A DNA stretch of 64,000 bases from Streptomyces polyasparticus (GCF_014493765.1 NZ_JACTVJ010000006.1:248001-312000), one strand, 5' to 3'; shown: positions 33,690 through 42,669, counted from the first letter of the stretch. Translations and numbers: made by a program. Notes: generated from the letters alone by a model not told the origin.

Positions 33690-34289
33690 ATGAGCGTGAC
33701 CTCGACGAGGGCGGCCCGTGCGGGACGCGGAGAGTCGGCCTTCCAGCGCGGTCTCGCCGTGTTCGCCGAGTGTCTGCTCACCGGCGTATGGATCTTCCTG
33801 GCCGCGCTGCCGCTGGTCACGCTGCCCGCGGCGGTGGCCGCGGGCGCCGCGCATCTGCGCCGCCACCTGCGCCACGAGGCGTCCGGGTGGCGGCAGTTCA
33901 CCGCCGACTGGCGTACGGCGGTGCGGCGCGGCTGGCTCGCCGGTCTCGCCGGCTGGGCGGGGCTCGCCCTGGTGTGGGCGGACCTCGCGGTCGTACGGGC
34001 CGGTCTGCCCGGCGGTGCGTTCGTGGGGACGGTCGGTGTCCTTGCCGCCTTGGTCGCGGTCGTGGCCGCGCTGCGCGCCGCGGTGAGCTGGGAGCCGGGC
34101 GCCTCGTGGCGCGTCCTGTTCGCCGCCGCGGCCCGGCGCACCGTGCTCGACCCGGCCGGATCCGCCGTCCTGGTCTGCGGGTTCGCGGTGATCGCGGCGT
34201 CCGCCTGGTTCGCCGCGCCCCTGCTGGCGCCCGCGCTCGGCATCGTCACCGCGGCGGCCCTCGCGGTCGAGCGGCGCCGGGCCGCCTGA
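33690..34289 (+). CDS. Small polytopic membrane protein, probably YesL-like (DUF624)
   Basis: A 199-residue protein with about five membrane segments (CLLTGVWIFLAALPLVTLPA, GLAGWAGLALVWADLAV, GTVGVLAALVAVVAAL, LVCGFAVIAASAWFAAPLL). The start matches the DUF624 pattern: a first helix ending in a leucine/proline-rich stretch followed by AAGAAHLRRHL. In Bacillus, YesL sits in the rhamnogalacturonan operon beside ABC genes, which fits the neighbours here. Function is unknown; it may assist the importer. Sequence similarity to DUF624 is judged by pattern, so this is moderate. Confidence 0.65.
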   Translation: MSVTSTRAARAGRGESAFQRGLAVFAECLLTGVWIFLAALPLVTLPAAVAAGAAHLRRHLRHEASGWRQFTADWRTAVRRGWLAGLAGWAGLALVWADLAVVRAGLPGGAFVGTVGVLAALVAVVAALRAAVSWEPGASWRVLFAAAARRTVLDPAGSAVLVCGFAVIAASAWFAAPLLAPALGIVTAAALAVERRRAA

Positions 34290-34297
34290 GCTTCCCC

Positions 34298-34391
34298 TCC
34301 GTACGGGCTATGTGACGCCCGTACGGAACGTCTCTGCCGTACGGGCGCGTCGACGCCCTCCCTCCCAGGACCCATGGGCGCTTCGGCGCCC
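34298..34391 (+). promoter_or_regulatory. Leader with three hairpins, two mutually exclusive
   Basis: TCCGTACGGGC (34298-34308) can pair with GCCCGTACGGA (34317-34327), an 11-bp stem with an 8-base loop. The second arm can instead pair with CCGTACGGG (34337-34345). A third hairpin GGGCGC-TTCG-GCGCCC lies at 34376-34391. The set sits between the importer operon and the lyase gene, and may act as terminator or attenuator. Confidence 0.55.
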
Positions 34392-34429
34392 CCTCCCTCA
34401 GGTCTGTCATGTCCGCGTAAAGGAGAACC

Positions 34430-37168
34430 GTGTCTCCCACCCGTAGATCCCTGCTCAAGCTGGCCGCCGCGGCCGGTGTCGCCGGCCAGACCAGCTGGCT
34501 GCTCGGCGCCCAGGAAGCACAGGCCGCCGCCCCCGGCGCCCCGGGCGCCGCCGAGCCGGTCACCGTCAGCTGGCTGGAGGACGGCGGTCTGGGCGCAGCC
34601 GCCGGATCGACCTTCGGTGTGCCCTGGCCCAAGGGCGCCCACGCCGAGGACACCGGCTTCGCGCTGACCACGGCCGACGGCAAGGCCGTCCCCGTGCAGA
34701 CCTGGGCCACCGCCTACTGGCCCGACGGCTCCCTCAAGTGGACCGCCCACGCGGTCGGTCCAGAGGCCGCCGGCGCCGAGAAGTTCACGCTCGCCGCGGG
34801 CGCCGCCGCCACCGCCGAGAAGAAGGTGACGGTCACCGAGAGCGGGAGCCGTATCACCGTCGACACCGGGGTGATCAAGGCAGTCATCCGCAAGGACGGC
34901 GGCAAGCTCGTCGAGTCCGTCACGCGCGGCGCCACCGAGATCGCCACGCAGGGGCGCCTGGTGCTCCTGCGCCAGGGCGACCTCGACGACGGCGACGCGG
35001 GCAACGCCAAGTGGGAGAAGTTCGACGGCGAGATCAGCGGCGCCAAGGTCGAACAGGACGGCCCCGTGCGCGCGGTCGTCCGCATCGACGGCAAGCACCG
35101 CAAGGGAAGCCGCAGTTGGCTGCCGTTCAGCGTGCGGCTCTACTTCTACGCGGGCGCCGAGTCCTTCCGTATGGTGCACACCATCACGTACGACGGAGAC
35201 CAGGAGAAGGACTTCATCCGCGGCCTCGGCGTCCGCTTCACCGTGCCGATGCGCGACGCGACGTACGACCGGCACATCCGGATCGCGGGCGAGGGCACCG
35301 CGCCTGCCGTCGGGTTCCTGACCGAGGCGGTCAAGGGCATCACCGGACTGCGCCGCGACCCGGGGGCCGCCGTGCGCACCGCGCAGGTCAAGGGCGAGAA
35401 GCTGCCCGACCCGAGCACCTGGGACCAGCGCGTCACCAGCCGGCTCCAGTACATCCCCGAGTGGGGCGACTACACGCTCAGCCAGCTCAGCGCCGACGGC
35501 TTCACGCTGCGCAAGCGCACCAAGGCGGGCCACGGCTGGATCACCGCGGGCGGCGGCGGGCGCGCCAACGGGTTCGCGTACGTGGGCGGGGTCAGCGGCG
35601 GACTCTCGTTCGGGCTGCGGGACTTCTGGCAGAAGCACCCCGCCCAGCTCGACATCCGCGGCGCCGCGAGCGACGAGGCCGAGGTCACCCTCTGGCTCTG
35701 GTCGCCCGAGGCGCAGCCGATGGACCTGCGCTTCTATCACGACGGCATGGGCCAGGACACGTATCCCGAACAGCTCGAAGGCCTCAACATCACGTACGAG
35801 GACTACGAGCCCGGCTTCGGTACCCCGTACGGCATCGCGCGCACCAGCGAGCTGATGTTCTGGGCGAACGGCTCCACGCCGAGCGCCGAGACCTTGGTCC
35901 AGCAGGCGGACACCGTCCGGATGCCGCCCCAACTGGCCGCCTCACCGCAGGACTTGACCAAGGCGGGCGTCTTCGGCGGGCTCTTCGCCCCGGTGGACCG
36001 CTCCACCGCCGCCAAGGCGAAGATCGAGGACCAGCTCGACTTCCTGTTCACGTACTACAAGGACCAGGTCGAGCAGCGCCGCTGGTACGGATTCTGGGAC
36101 TACGGCGACATCATGCACACCTATGACAGCGACCGGCACCAGTGGCGCTACGACGTGGGTGGCTACGCCTGGGACAACTCCGAGCTCTCGCCCGACCTCT
36201 GGCTCTGGTACGCGTATCTGCGCTCGGGCCGCTCCGACATCTTCCGCTTCGCGGAGGCCATGACCCGCCACACCGGCGAGGTCGACGTCTACCACCTCGG
36301 CAAGTGGGCGGGCCTCGGCACCCGGCACGGCGTGCAGCACTTCGCCTGCAGCGCCAAGCAGCAGCGCATCTCCACGGCCGTCTACCGCCGGCAGTACTAC
36401 TTCCTCACGGCGGACGAACGCGTCGGCGACCTGATGCACGACCTCGTCGACAGCGACGAGACCTTCCTGGTCCTCGACCCGATCCGCAAGATCCGCACTG
36501 AGCCGTACACGCCCGACCGGCACGCCCTGTCCATCGGCTTCGGCACCGACTGGAGCGGACTCGCCGCCGCCTGGCTGACCGAGTGGGAGCGGCGCGGACC
36601 GAAGGCGGCGAAGGCCGAGGCGCGGCTGCGCTCCACGATGGAGACGATCGCCGCGCAGCCCAACGGCTTCGTGCAGGGCACGGGTCTGTACGACCTGGAC
36701 ACCGGCAAGTTCGCCGTCGCCGACAAGCCCGTGGTCGGGGTCTCGCACCTGTCCGCGATGTTCGGCCTGGTCGAGATGTGCGCCGAGCTGATCGACATCA
36801 TCGACATGCCCGCGTTCAGGACGGCCTGGCTCGACTACTGCCGTTACTTCAACGCGACCAAGGCCGAGCAGGCCGCGCGCTACGGCTCCAACTTCGGCAC
36901 GCTGCTGCTCTTCCAGGGCCACTCGCGCCAGGACGCCTATGCCGCGGCCCAGTTGAAGGACGACCAGCTGGCCGCGCGTGCCTGGCAGAAGTTCTTCAAG
37001 AGCGACGGCTACACGGTCACGACGGACTGGAGCAGGACCAAGCTCGAAGGCCCCTCCGTCCTCGTACCCGGCTACGAGAACCTCAAGGTCAACACCAACG
37101 AGACCGCGCTCTTCGGGCTCGCCGCCATCCAGAACCTCGCCCTCGTCGGCGACAAGATCCCGGGATGA
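34430..37168 (+). CDS. Secreted rhamnogalacturonan exolyase-like protein, PL26
   Basis: Large secreted protein of 912 residues with a Tat signal (SPTRRSLLKLAAAAGVAG). It is similar in arrangement to the PcRGLX-type exo-rhamnogalacturonan lyases: an N-terminal beta domain (VSWLEDGG, GVPWPKGA, TAYWPDGSLKWTAHAV), a central beta-sandwich (about 120-400), and a C-terminal alpha/alpha toroid (YYKDQVEQRRWYGFWDYGD, GGYAWDNSELSPDLWLW, GVQHFACSAKQQRIS). Such enzymes cleave rhamnogalacturonan I from the reducing end. GTG start with AAAGGAGA upstream. The next gene, a rhamnogalacturonan acetylesterase, supports the assignment. Catalytic residues could not be assigned by eye. Confidence 0.78.
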   Translation: MSPTRRSLLKLAAAAGVAGQTSWLLGAQEAQAAAPGAPGAAEPVTVSWLEDGGLGAAAGSTFGVPWPKGAHAEDTGFALTTADGKAVPVQTWATAYWPDGSLKWTAHAVGPEAAGAEKFTLAAGAAATAEKKVTVTESGSRITVDTGVIKAVIRKDGGKLVESVTRGATEIATQGRLVLLRQGDLDDGDAGNAKWEKFDGEISGAKVEQDGPVRAVVRIDGKHRKGSRSWLPFSVRLYFYAGAESFRMVHTITYDGDQEKDFIRGLGVRFTVPMRDATYDRHIRIAGEGTAPAVGFLTEAVKGITGLRRDPGAAVRTAQVKGEKLPDPSTWDQRVTSRLQYIPEWGDYTLSQLSADGFTLRKRTKAGHGWITAGGGGRANGFAYVGGVSGGLSFGLRDFWQKHPAQLDIRGAASDEAEVTLWLWSPEAQPMDLRFYHDGMGQDTYPEQLEGLNITYEDYEPGFGTPYGIARTSELMFWANGSTPSAETLVQQADTVRMPPQLAASPQDLTKAGVFGGLFAPVDRSTAAKAKIEDQLDFLFTYYKDQVEQRRWYGFWDYGDIMHTYDSDRHQWRYDVGGYAWDNSELSPDLWLWYAYLRSGRSDIFRFAEAMTRHTGEVDVYHLGKWAGLGTRHGVQHFACSAKQQRISTAVYRRQYYFLTADERVGDLMHDLVDSDETFLVLDPIRKIRTEPYTPDRHALSIGFGTDWSGLAAAWLTEWERRGPKAAKAEARLRSTMETIAAQPNGFVQGTGLYDLDTGKFAVADKPVVGVSHLSAMFGLVEMCAELIDIIDMPAFRTAWLDYCRYFNATKAEQAARYGSNFGTLLLFQGHSRQDAYAAAQLKDDQLAARAWQKFFKSDGYTVTTDWSRTKLEGPSVLVPGYENLKVNTNETALFGLAAIQNLALVGDKIPG

Positions 37169-37179
37169 GGGCGGTCACG

Positions 37180-38214
37180 ATGAGACACACCACCACGCTC
37201 CTCACCGCGGTCGTCGCGCTCGGCACGCTCGCCGCGGTGCCCGCGCACGCCGAAAGCCCCGGCTACGGCACCGGTCCCGGACTCGACCACTGCACCACCA
37301 CGGTGCCGGTCACCTGCCACTTCGACGTCCCCGTGGGCACGTACACCGTGACCGTGGAGCTCGGCGGGGAAGCGGCGGCGAGCACCACGGTCACGACGGA
37401 AACCCGGCGCACCCTGGTCGCCGAGACCGCCACCGGACCGGGCGAGACGCTGCGCCGCACCTTCACGGTCGACGTACGCGACCCGCAGGGCGAGCCCACC
37501 GGACCGGTCGGCACCCCCGGTCTCGACCTCACGGTCTCCGGCGCCGCACCCCGGCTCGCGGGTCTGAAGGTCACGCCCGCTCCGGGCGCGCGCCAGATCC
37601 TGCTCGCGGGGGACTCCACCGTCTGCGACCAGCCGGGGGATCCGTACGCGGGCTGGGGACAGGAGCTGCCGCAGTTCCTCGGCAAGGGCCAGGCCGTCGC
37701 GAACTACGCGGATTCGGGGGAGGGCTCGCAGTCCTTCCGCGACAACCCGGTCTTCTTCGACGCGCTGCGGTCCCGTATCCGCGAGGGCGACCTGGTGCTC
37801 ATCCAGCTCGCCCACAACGACAAGCAGACGCCCGCCGAGATCTACCGCGCCAACCTCACCGCCATGATCGACGGCGTACGGGCGGAGGGCGGCCGGCCGG
37901 TTCTGGTCACCCCGATCGTGCGGCGTTGGTTCAACGCCGACGGCACCCTGAACAACGGCACCGCGCTGATCGTCAACGGCCTCGGGGTGGACCTGCCCGG
38001 CGAGGTGCGGGCGCTCGCGGCCGCGCAGGACGTGCCGCTGATCGACCTGACCGCGCTGACGAAAGCACGGGTGGAGCAGCTGGGGCCCGAGGCGTCCAAG
38101 GCGCTGTACCTCTACAACGAGAAGCGGGACAACACCCACACCTCGGTGCGGGGAGCCACCGAGTTCGCGGCGCTGGTGCACGGTGAGCTGCGGGGGCAGG
38201 GGTTGATTCCGTAG
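37180..38214 (+). CDS. Rhamnogalacturonan acetylesterase-like SGNH hydrolase, CE12
   Basis: Secreted esterase of 344 residues; signal peptide MRHTTTLLTAVVALGTLAAVPAHA-type, residues 1-24. An N-terminal beta domain (about 30-130) is followed by the SGNH hydrolase: nucleophile Ser146 in LLAGDSTVCDQ, glycine of GWGQ, asparagine in LAHNDK, and Asp317/His320 in RDNTHTS. CE12 enzymes remove acetyl groups from rhamnogalacturonan I, which exposes it to the lyase encoded just upstream. ATG 37180 is preferred (GAGG eight bases upstream); the in-frame ATG at 37165 overlaps the lyase stop and is an alternative. Confidence 0.87.
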   Translation: MRHTTTLLTAVVALGTLAAVPAHAESPGYGTGPGLDHCTTTVPVTCHFDVPVGTYTVTVELGGEAAASTTVTTETRRTLVAETATGPGETLRRTFTVDVRDPQGEPTGPVGTPGLDLTVSGAAPRLAGLKVTPAPGARQILLAGDSTVCDQPGDPYAGWGQELPQFLGKGQAVANYADSGEGSQSFRDNPVFFDALRSRIREGDLVLIQLAHNDKQTPAEIYRANLTAMIDGVRAEGGRPVLVTPIVRRWFNADGTLNNGTALIVNGLGVDLPGEVRALAAAQDVPLIDLTALTKARVEQLGPEASKALYLYNEKRDNTHTSVRGATEFAALVHGELRGQGLIP

Positions 38215-38234
38215 CGCGTGTCCGTGCTGTACGC

Positions 38235-38266
38235 CGGGGTCCCGTGGGCAGCTCCACGGGACCCCG
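38235..38266 (+). terminator. Terminator of the cell-wall operon
   Basis: CGGGGTCCCGTGG pairs with CCACGGGACCCCG, a 13-bp perfect stem with a 6-base loop, 21 bases after the acetylesterase stop. Confidence 0.85.
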
Positions 38267-38383
38267 ACGTGCTGACAGGGGCGATTCCCGGCCAGCGGAA
38301 CGGCAGGGATCAGGACTTTGTTTCCACCCCTTCGTGGACTCGGGTCACAGCCGATGCACAGGGGCGCGAGCAGCTCCGTTAGC

Positions 38384-39856
38384 ATGTTCGACCGCGTGGT
38401 GATCGCGTGCATGAACCTTCTGCCGGCAAGCAACGTCTTCGAGGACACACAGCGACCATCCAGCCAATATCTAGCGAACTGGCCAGGAGCATTGATAGCG
38501 AATCCGACGCGGGAGTCGACGCGCACCAGTGACCGAACGCGGGCGGCCGCACGGTGGCAGCCCAAGACCCTGATCTGGGTCGTGGCGGGCGTCGTCGCGC
38601 TCGGCTTCGTCGTGGGGCTGGAGTTCGCCGCGCGGAACTACGGCGTGCCCGGACCGCTCACCCAGCAGGCGCGCGAGCTCATCTTCGCACCCGCCTCGGG
38701 GCCGCTCCTGTACGCGGCCATGGCGCTGATGATGGTCGTGCTCACCAAGCGGGAGCGCATCGTCGCCTTCGGCGCCGCGGTCGGCATCGATCTGCTCTTC
38801 TGGCTGGTGCGCTGGGCCGTCGGCGCGGACATGAACTTCGGCAACGGCGCGCTGTGGGTGATGGTCGGCGTCGCGGTCACCGCCGTGACCCGGCGGGCGG
38901 GGCCCGAGCGGGTGCTGCTCCTCAAGGGCGTCGGCCTCGGACTGCTGCTCGTGGCGGGCCGCAAGACCGGTGACGCCTGGCTCCTGATCACCTCGAAGAC
39001 CCGGCCGAAGGTGCTCGACCCGTATCTCGCGACCGCCGATCACGCGCTCGGCAACCCCTCCTGGGTGGCCGGCCGGATCCTGGAGGCCATCGGGCCGGTC
39101 GGCGCGCATGTCCTCGACTGGGTCTATGTGCAGCTCGCCGTGGCCGCCGTGGTCATCTCGCTCTACCAGCTGCGGAACGTCTCGGCCGCCCGCCGTTTCC
39201 CGCGCCACCATCTCGTACGGACCTTCCTGGTGATAGGTCTGCTCGGGCCCGGCATCTACATGATCTTCCCGGTGGTCGGCCCCGTCTTCGCGTACGGGAT
39301 CGACGGCGGCCTGTGGGCGGCCGGCCAGGTGTGGCCGCACACACCGGTCCAGCTGACCGCGCCGCAGGCGATCCCCTTCGACCAGATCACCCCGCGCAAC
39401 TGCATGCCGAGCCTGCACACCGCGTGGGCGACGGCCCTGTTCATCCACTCGCGCAAGGGGCCGCGCCTGCTGCGGTTCGCCGGGACGTTCTGGCTCGTGG
39501 CCACACTCTGCGCGACGCTCGGCTTCGGCTACCACTACGGGGTCGATCTCGCCTCCGGCGTGGTGTTCGTGCTGACCATCGAGGCGGCGCTGCGGGCACA
39601 GGAGCACGGCTGGGACCGTCCGGCGCTCAAGCTCGCGGGCTACGGTGCGGGCGTGTTCACGCTGATGCTGGTCATGTACCGGTTCGCCGCCGTGGAGATG
39701 TCCCGGTACCCCGTGATCTTCGGGATGCTCGTGCTCCTCGCGATGGGTTCGGTCATCTACGGCTACGTACGGATCAGCAAGCGCTGGGAGCAGAAGTCCC
39801 TTCCCACGCCGCGCAGGCCCGTTCTGCCCCGGCCCGCTGCCGCGCCGGTTCCGTAA
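38384..39856 (+). CDS. PAP2-superfamily membrane phosphatase / IPC-synthase-like protein
   Basis: Integral membrane protein of about 490 residues with some nine to ten membrane segments. Two phosphatase motifs of the PAP2/Aur1 type are present: NCMPSLHTAW and, after a hydrophobic segment, GYHYGVDLASG, containing the catalytic histidines. The polar C-terminus is proline-rich. It could act on a lipid phosphate or transfer a phospho-headgroup. The start is uncertain: ATG 38384 (MFDRVVIACMN) is taken, while ATG 38411 is also possible. It follows the cell-wall operon terminator and appears to be a separate unit. Confidence 0.75.
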   Translation: MFDRVVIACMNLLPASNVFEDTQRPSSQYLANWPGALIANPTRESTRTSDRTRAAARWQPKTLIWVVAGVVALGFVVGLEFAARNYGVPGPLTQQARELIFAPASGPLLYAAMALMMVVLTKRERIVAFGAAVGIDLLFWLVRWAVGADMNFGNGALWVMVGVAVTAVTRRAGPERVLLLKGVGLGLLLVAGRKTGDAWLLITSKTRPKVLDPYLATADHALGNPSWVAGRILEAIGPVGAHVLDWVYVQLAVAAVVISLYQLRNVSAARRFPRHHLVRTFLVIGLLGPGIYMIFPVVGPVFAYGIDGGLWAAGQVWPHTPVQLTAPQAIPFDQITPRNCMPSLHTAWATALFIHSRKGPRLLRFAGTFWLVATLCATLGFGYHYGVDLASGVVFVLTIEAALRAQEHGWDRPALKLAGYGAGVFTLMLVMYRFAAVEMSRYPVIFGMLVLLAMGSVIYGYVRISKRWEQKSLPTPRRPVLPRPAAAPVP

Positions 39857-39862
39857 GCCTCG

Positions 39863-39934
39863 CGCGCCTTCTTGTCGGTACGCGTCCTGTTGTCGGTGCG
39901 CGCCTTCTTGTCGGCGCGCACCGTCTTGTTGCCC
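39863..39934. repeat. Four tandem 18-bp copies upstream of the LysR gene
   Basis: Units start at 39863, 39881, 39899 and 39917, each close to CGCGCCTTCTTGTCGGTA. The first and third are nearly identical; the fourth is the most diverged. They lie between the PAP2 gene and the LysR start. Confidence 0.85.
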
Positions 39935-40019
39935 CCACTCAGGTCGTCTACTGTATGCAATCTGCGATCCGGTGACCGGTGCCCGGGTCGGGCCATGCGC
40001 CGGGCGGGAGGGGCCACCC

Positions 40020-40964
40020 ATGCTGTTTCGCCAGCTGGAGTACTTCGTCGCCGTGGCGCGCGAGCGGCACTTCGCCAGGGCCGCCGAGTCCTGTTACGTC
40101 TCGCAGCCCGCGCTCTCCGCCGCGATCGCCAAACTGGAGCGCGAGCTCAACGTCACGCTCATCAACCGCGGGCACAACTACGAGGGCCTCACGCCCGAGG
40201 GCGAGCGGCTCGTCGTGTGGGCCAAACGGATCCTGGCCGAGCAGGAGGCGTTCAAGGCCGAGGTGGCCGCCGTGCAGTCCGGGATCACCGGCACGCTCCG
40301 GCTCGGCACCGAACCCACCGCGTCGACCACGCTCGCGCTGCCCGTGGGCGCGTTCTGCTCGGCGCATCCGCTGGCCAAGGTGCAGGTGCGCTCGCGGCTC
40401 GCGACCAAGGAGCTGCTCCGCCAGCTCAGGGAGTTCGAGCTGGACGCGGTGATCGGCTACTTCGGGGCCGATGACCACGAGGGGCTGCAGGTCGTGCCGC
40501 TGTACGAGGAGCAGTACATGGTGGTCTCCGGCGATCAGCTGCTGCCGCCGGGCACGACCATGACCTGGGCCGAGGCGGCGCAGCTGCCGCTCGCGCTGCT
40601 GACCCCTGACATGCGGATCCGGCAGCTCATCGACGAGGTGCTCGGCCGCGCGGACCTGGTGGCCATGCCCCAGGTCGAGACGGACTCGATCGCCTCGCTG
40701 TACGCGCACGTCGGCGTGGGGGAGTGGGCCAGCATCGTGCCGCACTCGTGGCTGCGGGCGATGCCGGTGATCGGGCGGGCGCGGGCGGTGCGGCTGGTGT
40801 CGCCGGATGTGCGGGCCCAGGTGTCGGTGGCGATCCACGCGGCGACGCCTGGGTCGGTGGCGGCGCGGGCGTTCGTTTCGGCGGCGACGGGGTTGGCGTT
40901 GGATTCGTTTTTCGGGGAGCCGGTGGTGGGGGGTGTGCATCGGGTGCGGGCGGCTGTCGGGTGA
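40020..40964 (+). CDS. LysR-family regulator of the oxalate locus
   Basis: LTTR of 314 residues. The N-terminal winged helix is classical (LFRQLEYFVAVARERHFARAA, then CYVSQPALSAAIAKLERELN); the effector domain spans about 90-300. ATG 40020 was chosen since LTTRs start right before this helix and GGGAGGGG lies upstream; the frame runs 48 bases further. It converges with an AMP-ligase gene. The ligase/oxalyl-CoA decarboxylase divergent region beyond it has two T-N11-A boxes, so this protein is the likely regulator of both, with oxalate or an oxalate-derived molecule as inducer (inferred). Confidence 0.9.
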   Translation: MLFRQLEYFVAVARERHFARAAESCYVSQPALSAAIAKLERELNVTLINRGHNYEGLTPEGERLVVWAKRILAEQEAFKAEVAAVQSGITGTLRLGTEPTASTTLALPVGAFCSAHPLAKVQVRSRLATKELLRQLREFELDAVIGYFGADDHEGLQVVPLYEEQYMVVSGDQLLPPGTTMTWAEAAQLPLALLTPDMRIRQLIDEVLGRADLVAMPQVETDSIASLYAHVGVGEWASIVPHSWLRAMPVIGRARAVRLVSPDVRAQVSVAIHAATPGSVAARAFVSAATGLALDSFFGEPVVGGVHRVRAAVG

Positions 40965-41039
40965 CGGGGTGGTGGGGTGCGGGTTCGTGGCGCCTGCGGC
41001 GGGCCTCTCTCCCCGCCCCGCCCCTTCCCGGCAGTGACA

Positions 41040-41102
41040 TTTTGCGGCTCCGCCGCGTGGGGGCTCCGTCCCCGGACCCCCTCATCCGAACTTCGTTCGG
41101 AT
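41040..41102. terminator. REP-like intergenic sequence with terminator hairpin
   Basis: Between convergent lysR and the ligase gene. It contains GCGGCTCCGCCGC and GGGGCTCCGTCCCC short hairpins and ATCCGAAC-TTC-GTTCGGAT (41084-41102, 8-bp stem). This kind of GGCTCCGCC/CCGTCCCCGG intergenic sequence is common in streptomycetes. Confidence 0.6.
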
Positions 41103-41106
41103 CTGC

Positions 41107-42669
41107 TCAAGCGCCGCAGGGGCTGGTGGGGAAACCCTCCCTGAGTGCCTGGCGATCCAGGCCGCCCTGGGTCGTGTGGGGCAGCGTGGTCACGATGTCC
41201 ACGCGGTCCGGTACGCCCGGCATCGCCAGTCGTCCGCGGCAGTAGCGCAGTACCTGCTCCGACCCCAGGTACTCGCCCTCGCGTGCGACCACGGCGGCCC
41301 CCACGCGCTCGCCCAACTCCGGGTCGGGCAGGGCGAAGACGGCTGCCTCCAGGACGCCGGGGCAGCCGGCCAGGATGTCCTCGATGTACTCGGGGGAGAT
41401 GCGCCGGCCGCCGCGGTGGATCAGATTTCTGATCCGGCCGGACAGGAAGAGGTAACCGTCCTCGTCGAGCCGTCCCAGGTCGCCGGTGCGCAGCCAGCCC
41501 TCCTGGAATCCGTGTGCGGTCGCCGCCGGATCGGCGAGGTAGCCCCGGGCGACGGCGGGGCCGCGCACCCACACCTCGCCTTCCTCTCCTGTTGCGCAGG
41601 TCCGCCCTCGCGCGTCCACGATCCGCAGCTCGACCCCGGTGGGCCGGCCCGCCGAGGCGTGCTTGAGGAAACCGTGCTGAGGGAGCGGTTCGCTCGTGAC
41701 CTGGTGCGTGGACTCCGTCATCCCGTACGCGGTCAGCAGCGGCGCGCCGAAGGTGCGTTCCAGGGCGCGCTGGGTCGCGGTGTTGAGCGGGGCGCTGGAG
41801 CTGCGGACGAACTTCAGCGGGGCCGCACCCGGGCCCGGATAGTCGCGTTCCGCTCGCTCCAGGAGCAGTTCGTGCACGGCCGGGACCGCGGTGAACCAGG
41901 TGGCCGCGACCGCGCGTACGTCGTCCCAGAAGGTGGTGGCCGAGAAGCGTCCCCCGGCGGGCAGCAGCACACAGCCCCCGCTCGCCAGCGAGGCGAGCAG
42001 CGTCGCGAACAGGCCGTGGCTGTGGAAGAACGGCATCACCGCGACCGTCGCATCGCCCGGACCCAGCTCGTACGTGCCGCAGATCCCGCGGATCGCGGCC
42101 ATCACGTTGACGTCCGTGAGCGGCACCATCTTGGCGCGGTCGCTCGTGCCGACGGTGAAGAGGATCAGCGCGTCCCCCTTGCCGTCGTCCGCTGCAGACG
42201 CTTCCCGCAGCTCGCCCGACGCAAGCCCCAATGCCCCCCGCGGCACATCCGCCCTCAGCGTCCAGGAACCCGGTACGCCGACGTCGGGCGAAGCCAGAAC
42301 AGCCCGCGCCCCCAACCCGGCCAGCCGTTCGGTGAGTTGGCCCCGAGCCCACTCCGGATCGACCGGCGCCACCACCAGACCGGCCCGTGCCGCCCCGAGC
42401 AGTCCGACCACGAACTCCACGGTGTTGGCCGAGACCAGGACCACCCTGTCGCCGCGCCGCAGCCCGGACCGGGTGAGCCGGTGCGCCAAGTCGTCGACCA
42501 GGGCGTGCAGTTCGCGGTACGACAGGCTGCTCCGGTCGGCGGCGTGGACGAGTGCGGTGGCCGAGGGACGTTCCCGTACCGGCCGATCCAGAAGATCCGC
42601 CAGGCCGGTGATCGCCGGCGGACGGTACAGCGATACGCCCCGCACCGATGCCGCGGTCGAAACGGCCAT
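41107..42669 (-). CDS. AMP-dependent ligase, oxalyl-CoA-synthetase-like, lacking the A10 lysine
   Basis: Acyl-adenylating enzyme of the ANL superfamily, 520 residues. It keeps AYGMTESTHQV (A5), GEVWVRGPAVARGYL, the TGDLGRLDEDGYLFLSGR segment (A7-A8) and RRISPEYIED. Two conserved motifs are altered: the phosphate loop reads ILFTVGTSDRAKMVPL instead of the usual TSGTTG-PKG, and the C-terminal A10 reads LPHTTQGGLDRQAL, where catalytic lysine of the G-K motif is a glycine. It is divergent from oxalyl-CoA decarboxylase, so oxalate activation is the expected role, but thioester-forming ability is doubtful. ATG 42669 has AGAGG eight bases upstream. Confidence 0.78.
   Translation of the reverse strand: MAVSTAASVRGVSLYRPPAITGLADLLDRPVRERPSATALVHAADRSSLSYRELHALVDDLAHRLTRSGLRRGDRVVLVSANTVEFVVGLLGAARAGLVVAPVDPEWARGQLTERLAGLGARAVLASPDVGVPGSWTLRADVPRGALGLASGELREASAADDGKGDALILFTVGTSDRAKMVPLTDVNVMAAIRGICGTYELGPGDATVAVMPFFHSHGLFATLLASLASGGCVLLPAGGRFSATTFWDDVRAVAATWFTAVPAVHELLLERAERDYPGPGAAPLKFVRSSSAPLNTATQRALERTFGAPLLTAYGMTESTHQVTSEPLPQHGFLKHASAGRPTGVELRIVDARGRTCATGEEGEVWVRGPAVARGYLADPAATAHGFQEGWLRTGDLGRLDEDGYLFLSGRIRNLIHRGGRRISPEYIEDILAGCPGVLEAAVFALPDPELGERVGAAVVAREGEYLGSEQVLRYCRGRLAMPGVPDRVDIVTTLPHTTQGGLDRQALREGFPTSPCGA

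Noticed and set aside
32843-35932. 1029-codon minus-strand open frame across permease, YesL-like and lyase genes
   Set aside because: Crosses several gene boundaries and the hairpin leader; no motif or RBS.
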